The translations under genes were made by a program, and so were the position numbers. This document shows, piece after piece, positions 9,030-16,704 of a stretch of 36,945 bases of DNA. Positions within the stretch are counted from its first letter, which is position 1. The number at the start of each line of letters is the position of its first letter. The notes below the pieces were generated by a model that had not been told where the DNA came from, did no database searches, and saw only the letters and a list, made by a program, of their open reading frames with translations. Source of the DNA: Gemmatimonadales bacterium UBA1120 (GTDB lineage Bacteria > Gemmatimonadota > Gemmatimonadetes > Longimicrobiales > Gaopeijiaceae); the NCBI GenBank assembly GCA_002313925.1, contig DCAZ01000079.1, forward strand, positions 1 through 36,945, read 5' to 3'.

Positions 9030-9917
9030 TTAGTGGGCACCCTCAATCGCAGCCCGTATCAGGCGTGATGTATTGTCTATTCGATACTGCATGAGCCTCG
9101 TACCTACCTCAATCGTCTTCTCGAGCGGGGCAATTGAAACCCCGTTAATTGAGGCACGACCGGCAGCGACCCGCTCCTCGTAGCGAACCGAAGAGGGATC
9201 CACGGTCATCTGCATGGCGGTAAGCCAGTACGTATCGTGAAAGCCCTCGGATTCCTCAAAAATCCCGAACTCTTCTTCCATGACTCTCTGCACCCCGGCG
9301 TTATCATAGAATTCAGGGATATAGTGGGCCGTAGATTTTCCTTGACGCTCATTAAACCGATCGGCCACTACCGCCATCCCATCTTGATTTCCGCCGCTGT
9401 CACCGATGAACACAATATGTTCGAAGCCATGTGCTTGTAGACTGCTCGCAACATCATCCAGGACCGCCTGGAATGTCTCTTCTCGAAGACTAATGGTGCC
9501 CGGATAACGCATATGGCCGGTCGGCTCCTCTATACCACCCTCCGGGACAAGCTTCACTATTGGTGCGCATAGTGCGTTACCAAGCTCACGGGCGATTCCT
9601 TCACAAGCTCCCTGAAGGACATAGTTGTGCTTGCCCATGGCCACATAAGGACCATTCTGTTCGATGCCGCCAGTTGGGATGATCACGGTGCTCGTCCCGT
9701 CAGCCATCCTATCCCGAATCTCGATCCAAGTAAGTTCTTCGATCCAGATCGAATTAAGGGCCTCGATCGGCCGCTCCATAGTCAACTCAGCCTGTAGCGC
9801 TGTATCATCAGTTGCCTGAGTAACTGCAGGTGCTTGCTCACGCGTCATAGCGAATGCTATAAGAAATGCGACTAAAAATGCCACTAAAGCAGTGACAACT
9901 GGTTTCTTATTCATCAT
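9030..9917 (-). CDS. Membrane-anchored creatininase-family protein, variant metal site (copy 1)
   Basis: 295 aa; GAGG lies seven bases before the ATG at 9917. A hydrophobic N-terminal segment (residues 7-24, after MMNKK) acts as a signal anchor or signal peptide, so the enzyme domain is predicted outside the cytoplasm, unusual for this family. The domain starts near residue 48 (MERPIEALNSIWIEELT). The family signature E-Q-H-G-P-H appears as EQNGPY (E86, N88) and the later aspartate ligand position is a histidine (H97 in GKHN). The GHGGN loop reads GDSGGN (D173, S174). PGTISL is kept. Creatininases are amidohydrolases acting on cyclic or small amides; with this altered site the reaction cannot be named. 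A paralogue is encoded at 28522-29373. It is transcribed divergently from the MBL gene across only 52 bases. Confidence 0.85.
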   Translation of the reverse strand: MMNKKPVVTALVAFLVAFLIAFAMTREQAPAVTQATDDTALQAELTMERPIEALNSIWIEELTWIEIRDRMADGTSTVIIPTGGIEQNGPYVAMGKHNYVLQGACEGIARELGNALCAPIVKLVPEGGIEEPTGHMRYPGTISLREETFQAVLDDVASSLQAHGFEHIVFIGDSGGNQDGMAVVADRFNERQGKSTAHYIPEFYDNAGVQRVMEEEFGIFEESEGFHDTYWLTAMQMTVDPSSVRYEERVAAGRASINGVSIAPLEKTIEVGTRLMQYRIDNTSRLIRAAIEGAH

Positions 9918-9969
9918 TGTGGTTCCTCTTAATTAGTCTACGCGATCATTTTACCTATGGAATGCAAGC

Positions 9970-10977
9970 ATGGCGACTAGGGCTTTACCCCTCCTGTGGA
10001 TCGTAGCCATCATTTCTTCGGCGTGCGGTGGATCCACACAAGAAGAAACAACAACGGACCGCGTTGATCCTGTCTTAACTGAGGACGTAATCCGAACCGC
10101 AAACCCCTATACTCGCGGGTACACTGATGGAGATTTCCCGCGTATTAAAGAACTTGCAACCGGAGTGTACTCATACGAACAGCTCAGGTCTGCGGGCGAA
10201 GAGAGATTTGCGACGGTTAGCATGTTCGTCGTAACCAATGAGGGTGTCCTCGTTGCTGACGGCCAGGGTAGCGTGGAAGAAACCCAGAGGATGATTGACC
10301 GCATCGCTGACATTACTGATCAGCCCATAACCCATGTGGTAATATGTTCGGACCACGGGGACCATACGGCCGGTAACTCAGCATTTCCCGCGGACGCCGA
10401 ATTTCTGGCTCACCCTACTTCAGCGGCCACACTTGAGGCTAGTGCCAACGCACCGAACAGGGATGCAGGAGTTCCACCAATTGTGCTCCCTAGCCAAATA
10501 ATCGATGAACGTGAGGTGTTGGAACTCGGAGGTCGAACGATTGAGATCCTCTTCCTGGGACGTGCCCATACCGGTGGAGATCTCGTGGTCCATCTGCCTG
10601 AAGAGAAAATTCTTTTCATGAGTGAGGCCTATCTGAACCGAGTCTTCCCAGCAATGCGCTCAGCTTATCCCTCGGAATGGGTAGAAATGATTGAGAAAGC
10701 CCAGGCGATGGATATCGATACCTACGTCCCGGGTCATGGGTTCGTTGACTCTTCCGCCGTGCTCGAGGAAGAGCTAGACACTTATCGGCGTGCGGTGATC
10801 CGTGTCATCGAACTAGCTACTCAGCAGTACGAGGAGGGCTACGGCCTTGAGGACGCACAAATCCAGGCCAACTTCGGTGAACTTGAGAGTTGGTCACTTT
10901 TTACGAGTCAAGCTCCCCGAGCAATTCAACAAGTTTACACTGAACTCGATGGCAGCCTGCCAGGTGAAAACCGGTGA
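9970..10977 (+). CDS. Metallo-beta-lactamase-fold lipoprotein with incomplete metal motif
   Basis: 335 aa with a lipoprotein signal (lipobox SSAC, C19). The MBL core starts near residue 60: GVYSY, FVVTNEGVLVADG, then the metal loop SDHGDH at 127-132. The first histidine of the usual HxHxDH is serine, while H129, D131 and H132 are kept. GRAHTGGD matches the next metal region and VPGHG the last; the usual GD after the next strand reads SE (FMSEAY). It resembles class-B-like hydrolases of broad function rather than antibiotic resistance enzymes; the product could hydrolyse esters, lactones or thioesters in the periplasm. The last four bases overlap the GTG start of the aminotransferase (GTGA), so the two are likely translated together. 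Confidence 0.85.
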   Translation: MATRALPLLWIVAIISSACGGSTQEETTTDRVDPVLTEDVIRTANPYTRGYTDGDFPRIKELATGVYSYEQLRSAGEERFATVSMFVVTNEGVLVADGQGSVEETQRMIDRIADITDQPITHVVICSDHGDHTAGNSAFPADAEFLAHPTSAATLEASANAPNRDAGVPPIVLPSQIIDEREVLELGGRTIEILFLGRAHTGGDLVVHLPEEKILFMSEAYLNRVFPAMRSAYPSEWVEMIEKAQAMDIDTYVPGHGFVDSSAVLEEELDTYRRAVIRVIELATQQYEEGYGLEDAQIQANFGELESWSLFTSQAPRAIQQVYTELDGSLPGENR

Positions 10978-12230
10978 CTCAGGCCTCGGTTAGTGCTTTA
11001 ACCTCCGCTTCTCAGGACCGCGAGGGCAATGATCCTATTTTCAGGCTGAATAGTGAGGCCAAAGCACGTGCGGCGGCTGGAGAATCAATCCTTGATGCAA
11101 CAATGGGTGCCTTGATGGACGATGAGGGTCAAATCGCTGTCATGCCTAGTGTGGCTGAAGCGATAGCCCGCGTGCCCACTGGCAAGGCAGCAGGCTACTC
11201 CCCAATCTCTGGGTCTCCACCCTTCTTAGACGCAGTTAGAAGAGACCTCCTTGGCAATTCAGATCTTTTCCCAAAGTCGGTGGCAGTAACAACTCCAGGG
11301 GGTAGCGGCGCGATTTATCAGGCAATAAAGAACTTCGTAGAACCAGGACACCAGGCCCTTACGACTGACTACTACTGGGGCCCATACCCCGTGATCGCGC
11401 AACACCTAGAAAGAGACGTCAGCACTTTTGGCATGTTCTCTCCTGACCTGAGCTTCGACTTGGAAGCCATGAAACGGGGAATACGTCAGCATATAGACAC
11501 CCAGGGACGATTGCTGCTGATCCTGAATTTTCCTTGCCACAACCCGACTGGTTACTCTCTGGATTTAGGCGAGTGGATGAGCATCGCCGAAGTGGTTCGT
11601 GCAGCTGGAGAAGAAGCACCCGTAGCCGTTCTTCTCGATCTAGCCTATCACCGATTTGGTGGAGAGAGCACGGACCTCTGGATTGATGCAGTCCCCACAA
11701 TGCTAGAGACGACCACGGTGCTCTTGGCATGGACAGCTTCTAAATCTTTCTGTCAGTACGGTGCTCGAATCGGTTCACTCGTTGCCCTGCATCCAGATCA
11801 GGAAGAACGGAATAAGCTTGCAAATGCCCTAGGGTTCACGTGCCGAGCGACGTGGTCGAACTCCAACCATCTGGGCCAACTCGCCGTAACAGATTTGCTT
11901 GTAGACCCTGAACTGAGTAAGCGTGCTGATACTGATCGGGCTGGATTGGTCGAACTCTTAAGGACGCGGGTCGAAGCTTTTAATAGTGCTGCGAGTGCTG
12001 CAGGGCTTCACGTGCCTCGTTACGATGGCGGGTTCTTTGTTGTGGTATTCACTCCCGACGGAGAAAAGACTGCTGCGGTGATGCGTGATATGGGCGTCTA
12101 TGTGATACCCCTCAAGGGTGCTGTCCGCGTAGCTCTGTGTGCCACCCCAGAGGCCGAGATACCTCGGCTAGTCGAAGCATTACGGGCAGGGATAGACCAG
12201 GCGGAAGCGGGACAGGGAAGTTCGGCATAG
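10974..12230 (+). CDS. Class I/II PLP-dependent aminotransferase (aspartate/aromatic aminotransferase-like)
   Basis: 418 aa, starting at GTG 10974, which overlaps the MBL stop. No signal peptide is visible, so it is probably cytosolic. Fold-type I features in order: AGYSPISGSPPFLDAV (substrate arm), TPGGSGAIYQAI (PLP phosphate region), NFPCHNPTGYS, DLAYHRFG (aspartate to the pyridine nitrogen and nearby tyrosine), and TASKSF with the Schiff-base lysine K257, close to K258 of aspartate aminotransferase. The spacing and GARIGSLVAL after the lysine resemble aspartate/aromatic aminotransferases (TyrB/AspC type). It would transfer amino groups from aspartate or aromatic amino acids to 2-oxoglutarate; the substrate is inferred only at the family level. 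Coupling to an envelope MBL protein is unusual. Confidence 0.85.
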   Translation: MTQASVSALTSASQDREGNDPIFRLNSEAKARAAAGESILDATMGALMDDEGQIAVMPSVAEAIARVPTGKAAGYSPISGSPPFLDAVRRDLLGNSDLFPKSVAVTTPGGSGAIYQAIKNFVEPGHQALTTDYYWGPYPVIAQHLERDVSTFGMFSPDLSFDLEAMKRGIRQHIDTQGRLLLILNFPCHNPTGYSLDLGEWMSIAEVVRAAGEEAPVAVLLDLAYHRFGGESTDLWIDAVPTMLETTTVLLAWTASKSFCQYGARIGSLVALHPDQEERNKLANALGFTCRATWSNSNHLGQLAVTDLLVDPELSKRADTDRAGLVELLRTRVEAFNSAASAAGLHVPRYDGGFFVVVFTPDGEKTAAVMRDMGVYVIPLKGAVRVALCATPEAEIPRLVEALRAGIDQAEAGQGSSA

Positions 12231-12267
12231 CGAGTCACTATTCTGCTGATACCAGATATCGGGGCAG

Positions 12268-13164
12268 CTAACGTCCGACTGCCGATCTACCGATACGGAT
12301 CGCCTCATCTGCACCCGCGCCGGACATCAGTAAACCTAGAAAGCCTTCCTCAAGCCGCTGTTCAACATCTTGAGCATTGGCAGTGATCATATTTGGGAGA
12401 CCCACTCGTTCCGAGTGCTGTAGCACTTCCTGTGTACCGGCTTCTCCTGCTTCACGGCTCCCAAGATCATTCGAAAGGCTCCCAATACCACAGGCTAATA
12501 CGCTGTAACCTGGTGTATCCGCGATCTCACCCGCAGCTGCGAGTGCACCTGCATCTTCGATCATGATCATGGCCAGTGTCTGCCCATCCGGATTATCGGG
12601 AGACCAAACGCTAGCTCCAGCATCTGCGAAGAAACTCACCGCCAATTGTGCTTCCTCAACACTACCTACATGTGGAATCACAACACCGTCAGCGCCCAAC
12701 TGAAGTGACTCAATCACCCGTGCTCGCGCTGTTTCTGCACCATCACGTTCTATAGGTGGGATTCGGACAAGAAGAGAAGGGGCTCCCTCCAAAGTCGATT
12801 GATCAAGGCCCTCTGCAATCGCAGCTACAGCCTCGGCATCATAACTCCCTTCAAGGTTCAGAAAGAGGTAGTCCAGCAAAGGATTTTCACCGAGACTTGC
12901 ACCTCCTTCGGAGGTATACAGTGGCGGGAGACGAGAGCCGTCGGGTGCCGCATCTCCTCTTGGGCGCTCATTTGGGACAAAGATACCGAACGCGGGTGTA
13001 TCCTCGGACCATAGCTGGATTAGCCTAGAGGACGAGCCGGCATCAGCTGTACTGGTGTCGTCTGGCACGTCAGAGCATGCCGCAGTCATGCACAGAGTAG
13101 CCCCCACTGCAAGCAGCTTGAATCCGTATGGTCCCACCGTAGCAACCACGCGCTCAACCCCCAC
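12268..13164 (-). CDS. Exported HpcH/HpaI aldolase-like lipoprotein, degenerate active site
   Basis: The start is set at GTG 13164: it follows GAGGAG by seven bases and overlaps the end of the upstream gene by 11 bases. The longer frame, up to 13305, lies inside that gene and is not credible. The 298-aa product has a lipoprotein signal with lipobox TAAC (C30). Family signs: RIPPIERD, GADGVVIPHVGSVEEAQLA and MIEDAGALAAAGEIADTPG, matching the arginine strand, the GA.G...PHV strand and the metal-binding glutamate region of HpcH/HpaI (2-keto-3-deoxy acid aldolase) barrels. The usual GP.DL metal-aspartate motif reads GIGSLS, so catalysis may be lost or changed. It forms a tandem pair with the related gene just upstream. 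Confidence 0.8.
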   Translation of the reverse strand: MGVERVVATVGPYGFKLLAVGATLCMTAACSDVPDDTSTADAGSSSRLIQLWSEDTPAFGIFVPNERPRGDAAPDGSRLPPLYTSEGGASLGENPLLDYLFLNLEGSYDAEAVAAIAEGLDQSTLEGAPSLLVRIPPIERDGAETARARVIESLQLGADGVVIPHVGSVEEAQLAVSFFADAGASVWSPDNPDGQTLAMIMIEDAGALAAAGEIADTPGYSVLACGIGSLSNDLGSREAGEAGTQEVLQHSERVGLPNMITANAQDVEQRLEEGFLGLLMSGAGADEAIRIGRSAVGR

Positions 13165-13984
13165 GACCAGACTCCTCAAGACCAACCGAGAGCGCTTCGG
13201 GCTGATTGACAATAATGAGCTTGAACCCTTGTGCCAGGCGCTCAGCAATGTCGTCGACACCAGCTGTAATCCCGCATGCCACATCGAATTCTTTGCACGC
13301 TGCAAGTACAGTCTGAATTGCCTCCTCTACCGCCTCCATATCTCCCTCATATGCCCTGCGAAGGTCACCCGGACCGGGAATCGCCACACTTACACCTGGT
13401 GTCCCAACAATCTCCCGAGCCGCAGTTATCCCTACCTGATCTTCTATGAGCAGGATATTGATGAGATCACCACTGGGGCTACTGGGCCAAAGGCGGCTAC
13501 CCATCGAACGCACTGCGAGTTCAGCATCTGCTCGTGACTCAACGTGGGGAAATACAATCCCCTCAACACCAGCCGCGATACCTTCAGAAATATGGGCGAG
13601 CGCAACCTCACGATCTTCACGAATCGGAGGAATTCGAAGCGTAACTGGATGCGGTTCCTTTTCGCCGGACGCTTCAGTCATAGCAGTCATGAAGGACTCC
13701 ATCGTTGGTATATCCCATGGCCCAGACTCTAGGGAATAAAAGATGAAATCCGTCTCTTCGTTAGCAGCAGCAGCCCGACCACCGTCAGCATTCTGCGGAC
13801 GTGCGAACATCCCGAAGACTGCCTGACCTTCAGCTAAGAGACGAGCCAATTTCGAACCGGGTTCCTGGTCCACCATAGTTTCCACCTCCGAGAGGTCAGG
13901 CGACTCCATTTGTTGGCTCTGGCAACTGAATACGGTGGTGAGTATGACTACACTGATGAACAATTGAGGTTGGCGGGAAATAAT
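13154..13984 (-). CDS. Exported HpcH/HpaI aldolase-like protein, probable ATT start
   Basis: HpcH/HpaI class II aldolase family (reversible pyruvate-type aldol cleavage in known members). Motifs: FGMFARP, RIPPIRED, GVEGIVFPHVESRADAELA, LIEDQVGITAAREI (metal glutamate region) and IPGPGDL, which keeps the aspartate missing in the neighbouring copy. Only two starts fit between the upstream in-frame TAG (13994-13996) and the domain. TTG 13963 has no ribosome binding site and gives a signal peptide without basic residues. ATT 13984 lies six bases after AGGAG and gives MISRQPQLFISVV with a basic n-region and a VFSC lipobox, so I chose it (276 aa). The AGGAG overlaps the stop of the DinB gene. Export is unusual for this family. 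Confidence 0.8.
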   Translation of the reverse strand: MISRQPQLFISVVILTTVFSCQSQQMESPDLSEVETMVDQEPGSKLARLLAEGQAVFGMFARPQNADGGRAAAANEETDFIFYSLESGPWDIPTMESFMTAMTEASGEKEPHPVTLRIPPIREDREVALAHISEGIAAGVEGIVFPHVESRADAELAVRSMGSRLWPSSPSGDLINILLIEDQVGITAAREIVGTPGVSVAIPGPGDLRRAYEGDMEAVEEAIQTVLAACKEFDVACGITAGVDDIAERLAQGFKLIIVNQPEALSVGLEESGRGG

Positions 13985-13993
13985 GAGTTTCTC

Positions 13994-14533
13994 CTAGCTC
14001 GACCACGGAGGAATTACTTGATTCATCCTCGCATACGCGATCGCTTGACCGAGATGTTCGTTCATATGGGTGACAAGCTGTAAGAGAACTGCCCATTGGC
14101 CGACCTCCCTCCCGTAAAGGCGGGTCGGCTTACTGAGTTCTTTCTCTGACATCTGATCAATCACTGCCCGGACGTGGTCCATCGAGGCGCCAAGGATCTC
14201 CACTACTTTGTCTTTATCAACAACTTCTTCTTCCCAGCGTCCGTACTCCGCAGGTCCCATAGGAGATTCGATACCAAGGCTCTGGTCAGGATACATGTAG
14301 TTATAGCGGGAAATATGAGTGTAGACCCTCGCTACTGAGTACACACCCTCCATGGGCTGCCAACTATAGGTATCAGATGGCATCACCTGGGCGAGAGCCA
14401 CAAGCTTACGTGCCGAAGCCTCGAACTGACCCGAAATCTCTTCCCCGAACTGGGAAGGTGCGGACTGGGCTGAAAGAGGCACAACAAAGGCAGCAGCAAG
14501 TATAGCTGCCAAGAAAAAGCGGATGCGACGCAT
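13994..14533 (-). CDS. Exported DinB-family protein
   Basis: 179 aa, ATG 14533 with GGGAG six bases upstream. A clear Sec signal peptide (MRRIRFFLAAILAAAFVV, cleavage near LSAQ) precedes a four-helix DinB/YfiT-like domain. Metal-binding histidines expected for the family appear in VYTHIS and in the C-terminal helix THMNEHLGQAIAYAR. DinB-like proteins are putative metal-dependent enzymes (thiol transferases, hydrolases) and mostly cytosolic; here the product is exported. The WQPMEGVYSVA segment is characteristic of the Gemmatimonadota/Acidobacteriota-style DinB relatives I know. It is the first gene of a minus-strand unit with the two HpcH/HpaI-like genes. Despite the name, it is unrelated to DNA polymerase IV. 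Confidence 0.88.
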   Translation of the reverse strand: MRRIRFFLAAILAAAFVVPLSAQSAPSQFGEEISGQFEASARKLVALAQVMPSDTYSWQPMEGVYSVARVYTHISRYNYMYPDQSLGIESPMGPAEYGRWEEEVVDKDKVVEILGASMDHVRAVIDQMSEKELSKPTRLYGREVGQWAVLLQLVTHMNEHLGQAIAYARMNQVIPPWSS

Positions 14534-14680
14534 TTTGTTCTCCCGGCTAAGCAGTAATCACTGGAAAGATAGACACTCATCTCTCGGTTGCTAAGATCTA
14601 GGGCCCACCCTCTCTTCCAGATGTCTTGGCACCGATGTAAGCGTATACTCCTCTGATCCCAGCAAAAACGAGGCATCCCC

Positions 14681-15622
14681 ATGTTAAAATCAATCTTGTT
14701 ACTCAGTATCACGCTGGGGTGGATCGCGCCTCCATATCTTGCACAATCCACGGAGGATGCATTGGAGCAGATAGAGATTTCAGTCGAAGATTTTGTATTC
14801 GATGCGCTTGCAGCGGGACCACTGGATGGCGAACTCGTGCTGCTCTTGCATGGGTTTCCTCAAGCTGGCTACGCATGGCGTAATCAATTGCCGGTCCTCG
14901 CCGCTCTTGGCTTTCGAGTTGTAGCACCGGATCAAAGGGGATACTCCGCAGGTGCCCGCCCTCCAGAGGTATCCGACTATGTGATGGAAGAACTCGTAGG
15001 GGACGTACTAGGGATGGCAACAGCTCTTGGGTATGAGCGTTTTCATCTAGTCGGGCACGACTGGGGAGCAGCGGTCGCATGGATTCTTGCTTCATCCGTA
15101 CCGGAACGCGTTCAATCACTTGCCGCTCTCTCGACACCCCACATGACTGCTTTTGCACAGGCTCTGTCGGATCCAAATTCCGCACAATCACAAGCATCCA
15201 GTTACATGACAATGTTCCGATCAGCGGGCTCGGAACAACTTTTTCTGGCGAATGAGGCACAGCTTCTCAAGAGCATACTGTCCCAGTTCAGCTCTTCGGA
15301 AACAGATCTCAATCTCTACCTCAGCCTGCTCGGTACTCCGGATGCACTTCAGGCTGCACTTAACTGGTATCGCTCCGCGATACCCTCCCAGGGAGATGCT
15401 CCGCCTGCCTCCCCTGCAATGGTCTCTACCCCCACGCTCTATGTCTGGAGTACAGAGGACTGCTGTTTCGACCGAGGAACTGCTGAGGCTTCCGAAGAGT
15501 TCGTGACGGGCCCCTACCAATTCGAAGTCCTTGAGGGCGTAAGTCATTGGATAGCCGAAGAAGCTACGGACGACCTCAACGAGTTGCTCGTTGAACATCT
15601 TGAACAATGGAGAGGGCGCTAA
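14681..15622 (+). CDS. Exported alpha/beta hydrolase, epoxide hydrolase-like
   Basis: 313 aa; GAGG lies seven bases before the ATG. Signal peptide of about 22 residues (MLKSILLLSITLGW, ending Y-L-A-Q). Alpha/beta-hydrolase features: LLLHGFPQAGYAWRNQ (oxyanion HGxP), APDQRGY, VGHDWGAAVAW with an aspartate nucleophile (D127) as in epoxide hydrolases and haloalkane dehalogenases, an acid in WSTEDC, and the catalytic histidine in GVSHWI (H289). An aspartate nucleophile with HGFP is the epoxide hydrolase pattern, but the ring-opening cap tyrosines were not located, so haloalkane or ester hydrolysis is possible. It is divergent from the DinB operon and upstream of the quinone reductase. Confidence 0.88.
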   Translation: MLKSILLLSITLGWIAPPYLAQSTEDALEQIEISVEDFVFDALAAGPLDGELVLLLHGFPQAGYAWRNQLPVLAALGFRVVAPDQRGYSAGARPPEVSDYVMEELVGDVLGMATALGYERFHLVGHDWGAAVAWILASSVPERVQSLAALSTPHMTAFAQALSDPNSAQSQASSYMTMFRSAGSEQLFLANEAQLLKSILSQFSSSETDLNLYLSLLGTPDALQAALNWYRSAIPSQGDAPPASPAMVSTPTLYVWSTEDCCFDRGTAEASEEFVTGPYQFEVLEGVSHWIAEEATDDLNELLVEHLEQWRGR

Positions 15623-15677
15623 CTCTCCCCAACAGATATAGCTAGCCGTTCAATCTCAATCCAGAGAAATTGCGCAC

Positions 15678-16664
15678 ATGAATGAAAAGACCCGAGCGAT
15701 CGTCGTAAGTCAGTTCGGAGGACCCGAGGTCCTGGAGTGGGGAGAAAGGGAGTTGCCATCACTCGGCCCAACCGATGTGCTGGTCCGTCATACAGCTGTA
15801 GGCCTCAACTTCATTGATGTATACCACAGAACCGGCCTCTATCCGCTAGAACTGCCTTTCACACCGGGCGTAGAAGCCGCAGGGATTATTGAAGCAGTCG
15901 GGTCGAATGTAGATGACCTAGGCCTTGGTGAAAGAGTGGCCTACACAGGAAATGGGCCACCCGGATCATACAGTGAAAAGAGGATTCTTCCGCGAACACG
16001 ACTAGCTCGACTTCCGGATGCAATTGATGACCACACTGCTGCCGCAATTATGCTCAAAGGATGCACAGTCGAGTACCTAGTGACCCGTACGTTCCCTATC
16101 TCGGCCGGAGATGTGGTCTTACTCCATGCAGCCGCTGGGGGAGTTGGATTAATCGCCTCACAGTGGCTCAGCGCCCTAGGTGCAAGAGTTATTGGTACAG
16201 TGGGATCAGAGGAAAAAGGTGAATTAGCACAAGCAAGTGGGTGTGACGAGGTGATCCTCTACCGGGTTGAAGATGTAGCTGATCGGGTTCGAGAGATGAC
16301 TGATGGGCAGGGAGTAGACGTCGTGTACGATTCGGTTGGAGCCGCCACCTTCGAAGCTTCGATCAAATCCCTTCGACCTCGTGGGATGATGGTAACCTTC
16401 GGAAATGCATCAGGGCCCGTGCCACCTGTACCCCCACTCCTGCTCTCACAAAACGGTTCGCTATTCCTAACACGCCCCGGCTTAGCACATTATTACAATG
16501 ATCCGGCTGAAGCTGCTGAAGGCATAGCCAAGCTCTTTGATATGGTCTTATCCGGTAAAGTTACTCCACACATTGGCCAAAAGTATCCACTATCAGATGT
16601 TCCCGAGGCCCATCGAGACCTGGAGAACCGCCAGACCGTAGGCTCGACCGTGCTCGCCACCTGA
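15678..16664 (+). CDS. NADPH:quinone oxidoreductase, zinc-independent MDR family
   Basis: 328 aa, typical for Qor. Cytosolic, no signal. Sequence signs: GGPEVLEW near the start, GLNFIDVYHRTGLYP, the PGVEAAGIIEAVG strand, MLKGCTVEYL (matches the conserved MLKG.TA.YL of Qor) and the NADPH-binding loop AAAGGVGLIASQWLSALGA. The cysteine and histidine ligands of zinc alcohol dehydrogenases are absent. It reduces quinones or enones with NADPH and may protect against reactive carbonyls. It follows the exported hydrolase by 55 bases and the two may be co-transcribed; the ribosome binding site is weak. It converges on the S9 peptidase gene with a 40-base gap and no obvious terminator. Confidence 0.92.
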   Translation: MNEKTRAIVVSQFGGPEVLEWGERELPSLGPTDVLVRHTAVGLNFIDVYHRTGLYPLELPFTPGVEAAGIIEAVGSNVDDLGLGERVAYTGNGPPGSYSEKRILPRTRLARLPDAIDDHTAAAIMLKGCTVEYLVTRTFPISAGDVVLLHAAAGGVGLIASQWLSALGARVIGTVGSEEKGELAQASGCDEVILYRVEDVADRVREMTDGQGVDVVYDSVGAATFEASIKSLRPRGMMVTFGNASGPVPPVPPLLLSQNGSLFLTRPGLAHYYNDPAEAAEGIAKLFDMVLSGKVTPHIGQKYPLSDVPEAHRDLENRQTVGSTVLAT

Positions 16665-16704
16665 CGGAGCAAAATCCACCTGCTCAACTCAATAAAGGAA
16701 CTTC

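Noticed and set aside
14709..15260. 183-aa open frame on the minus strand
   Set aside because: Antisense to the alpha/beta hydrolase; lacks signal or motif.
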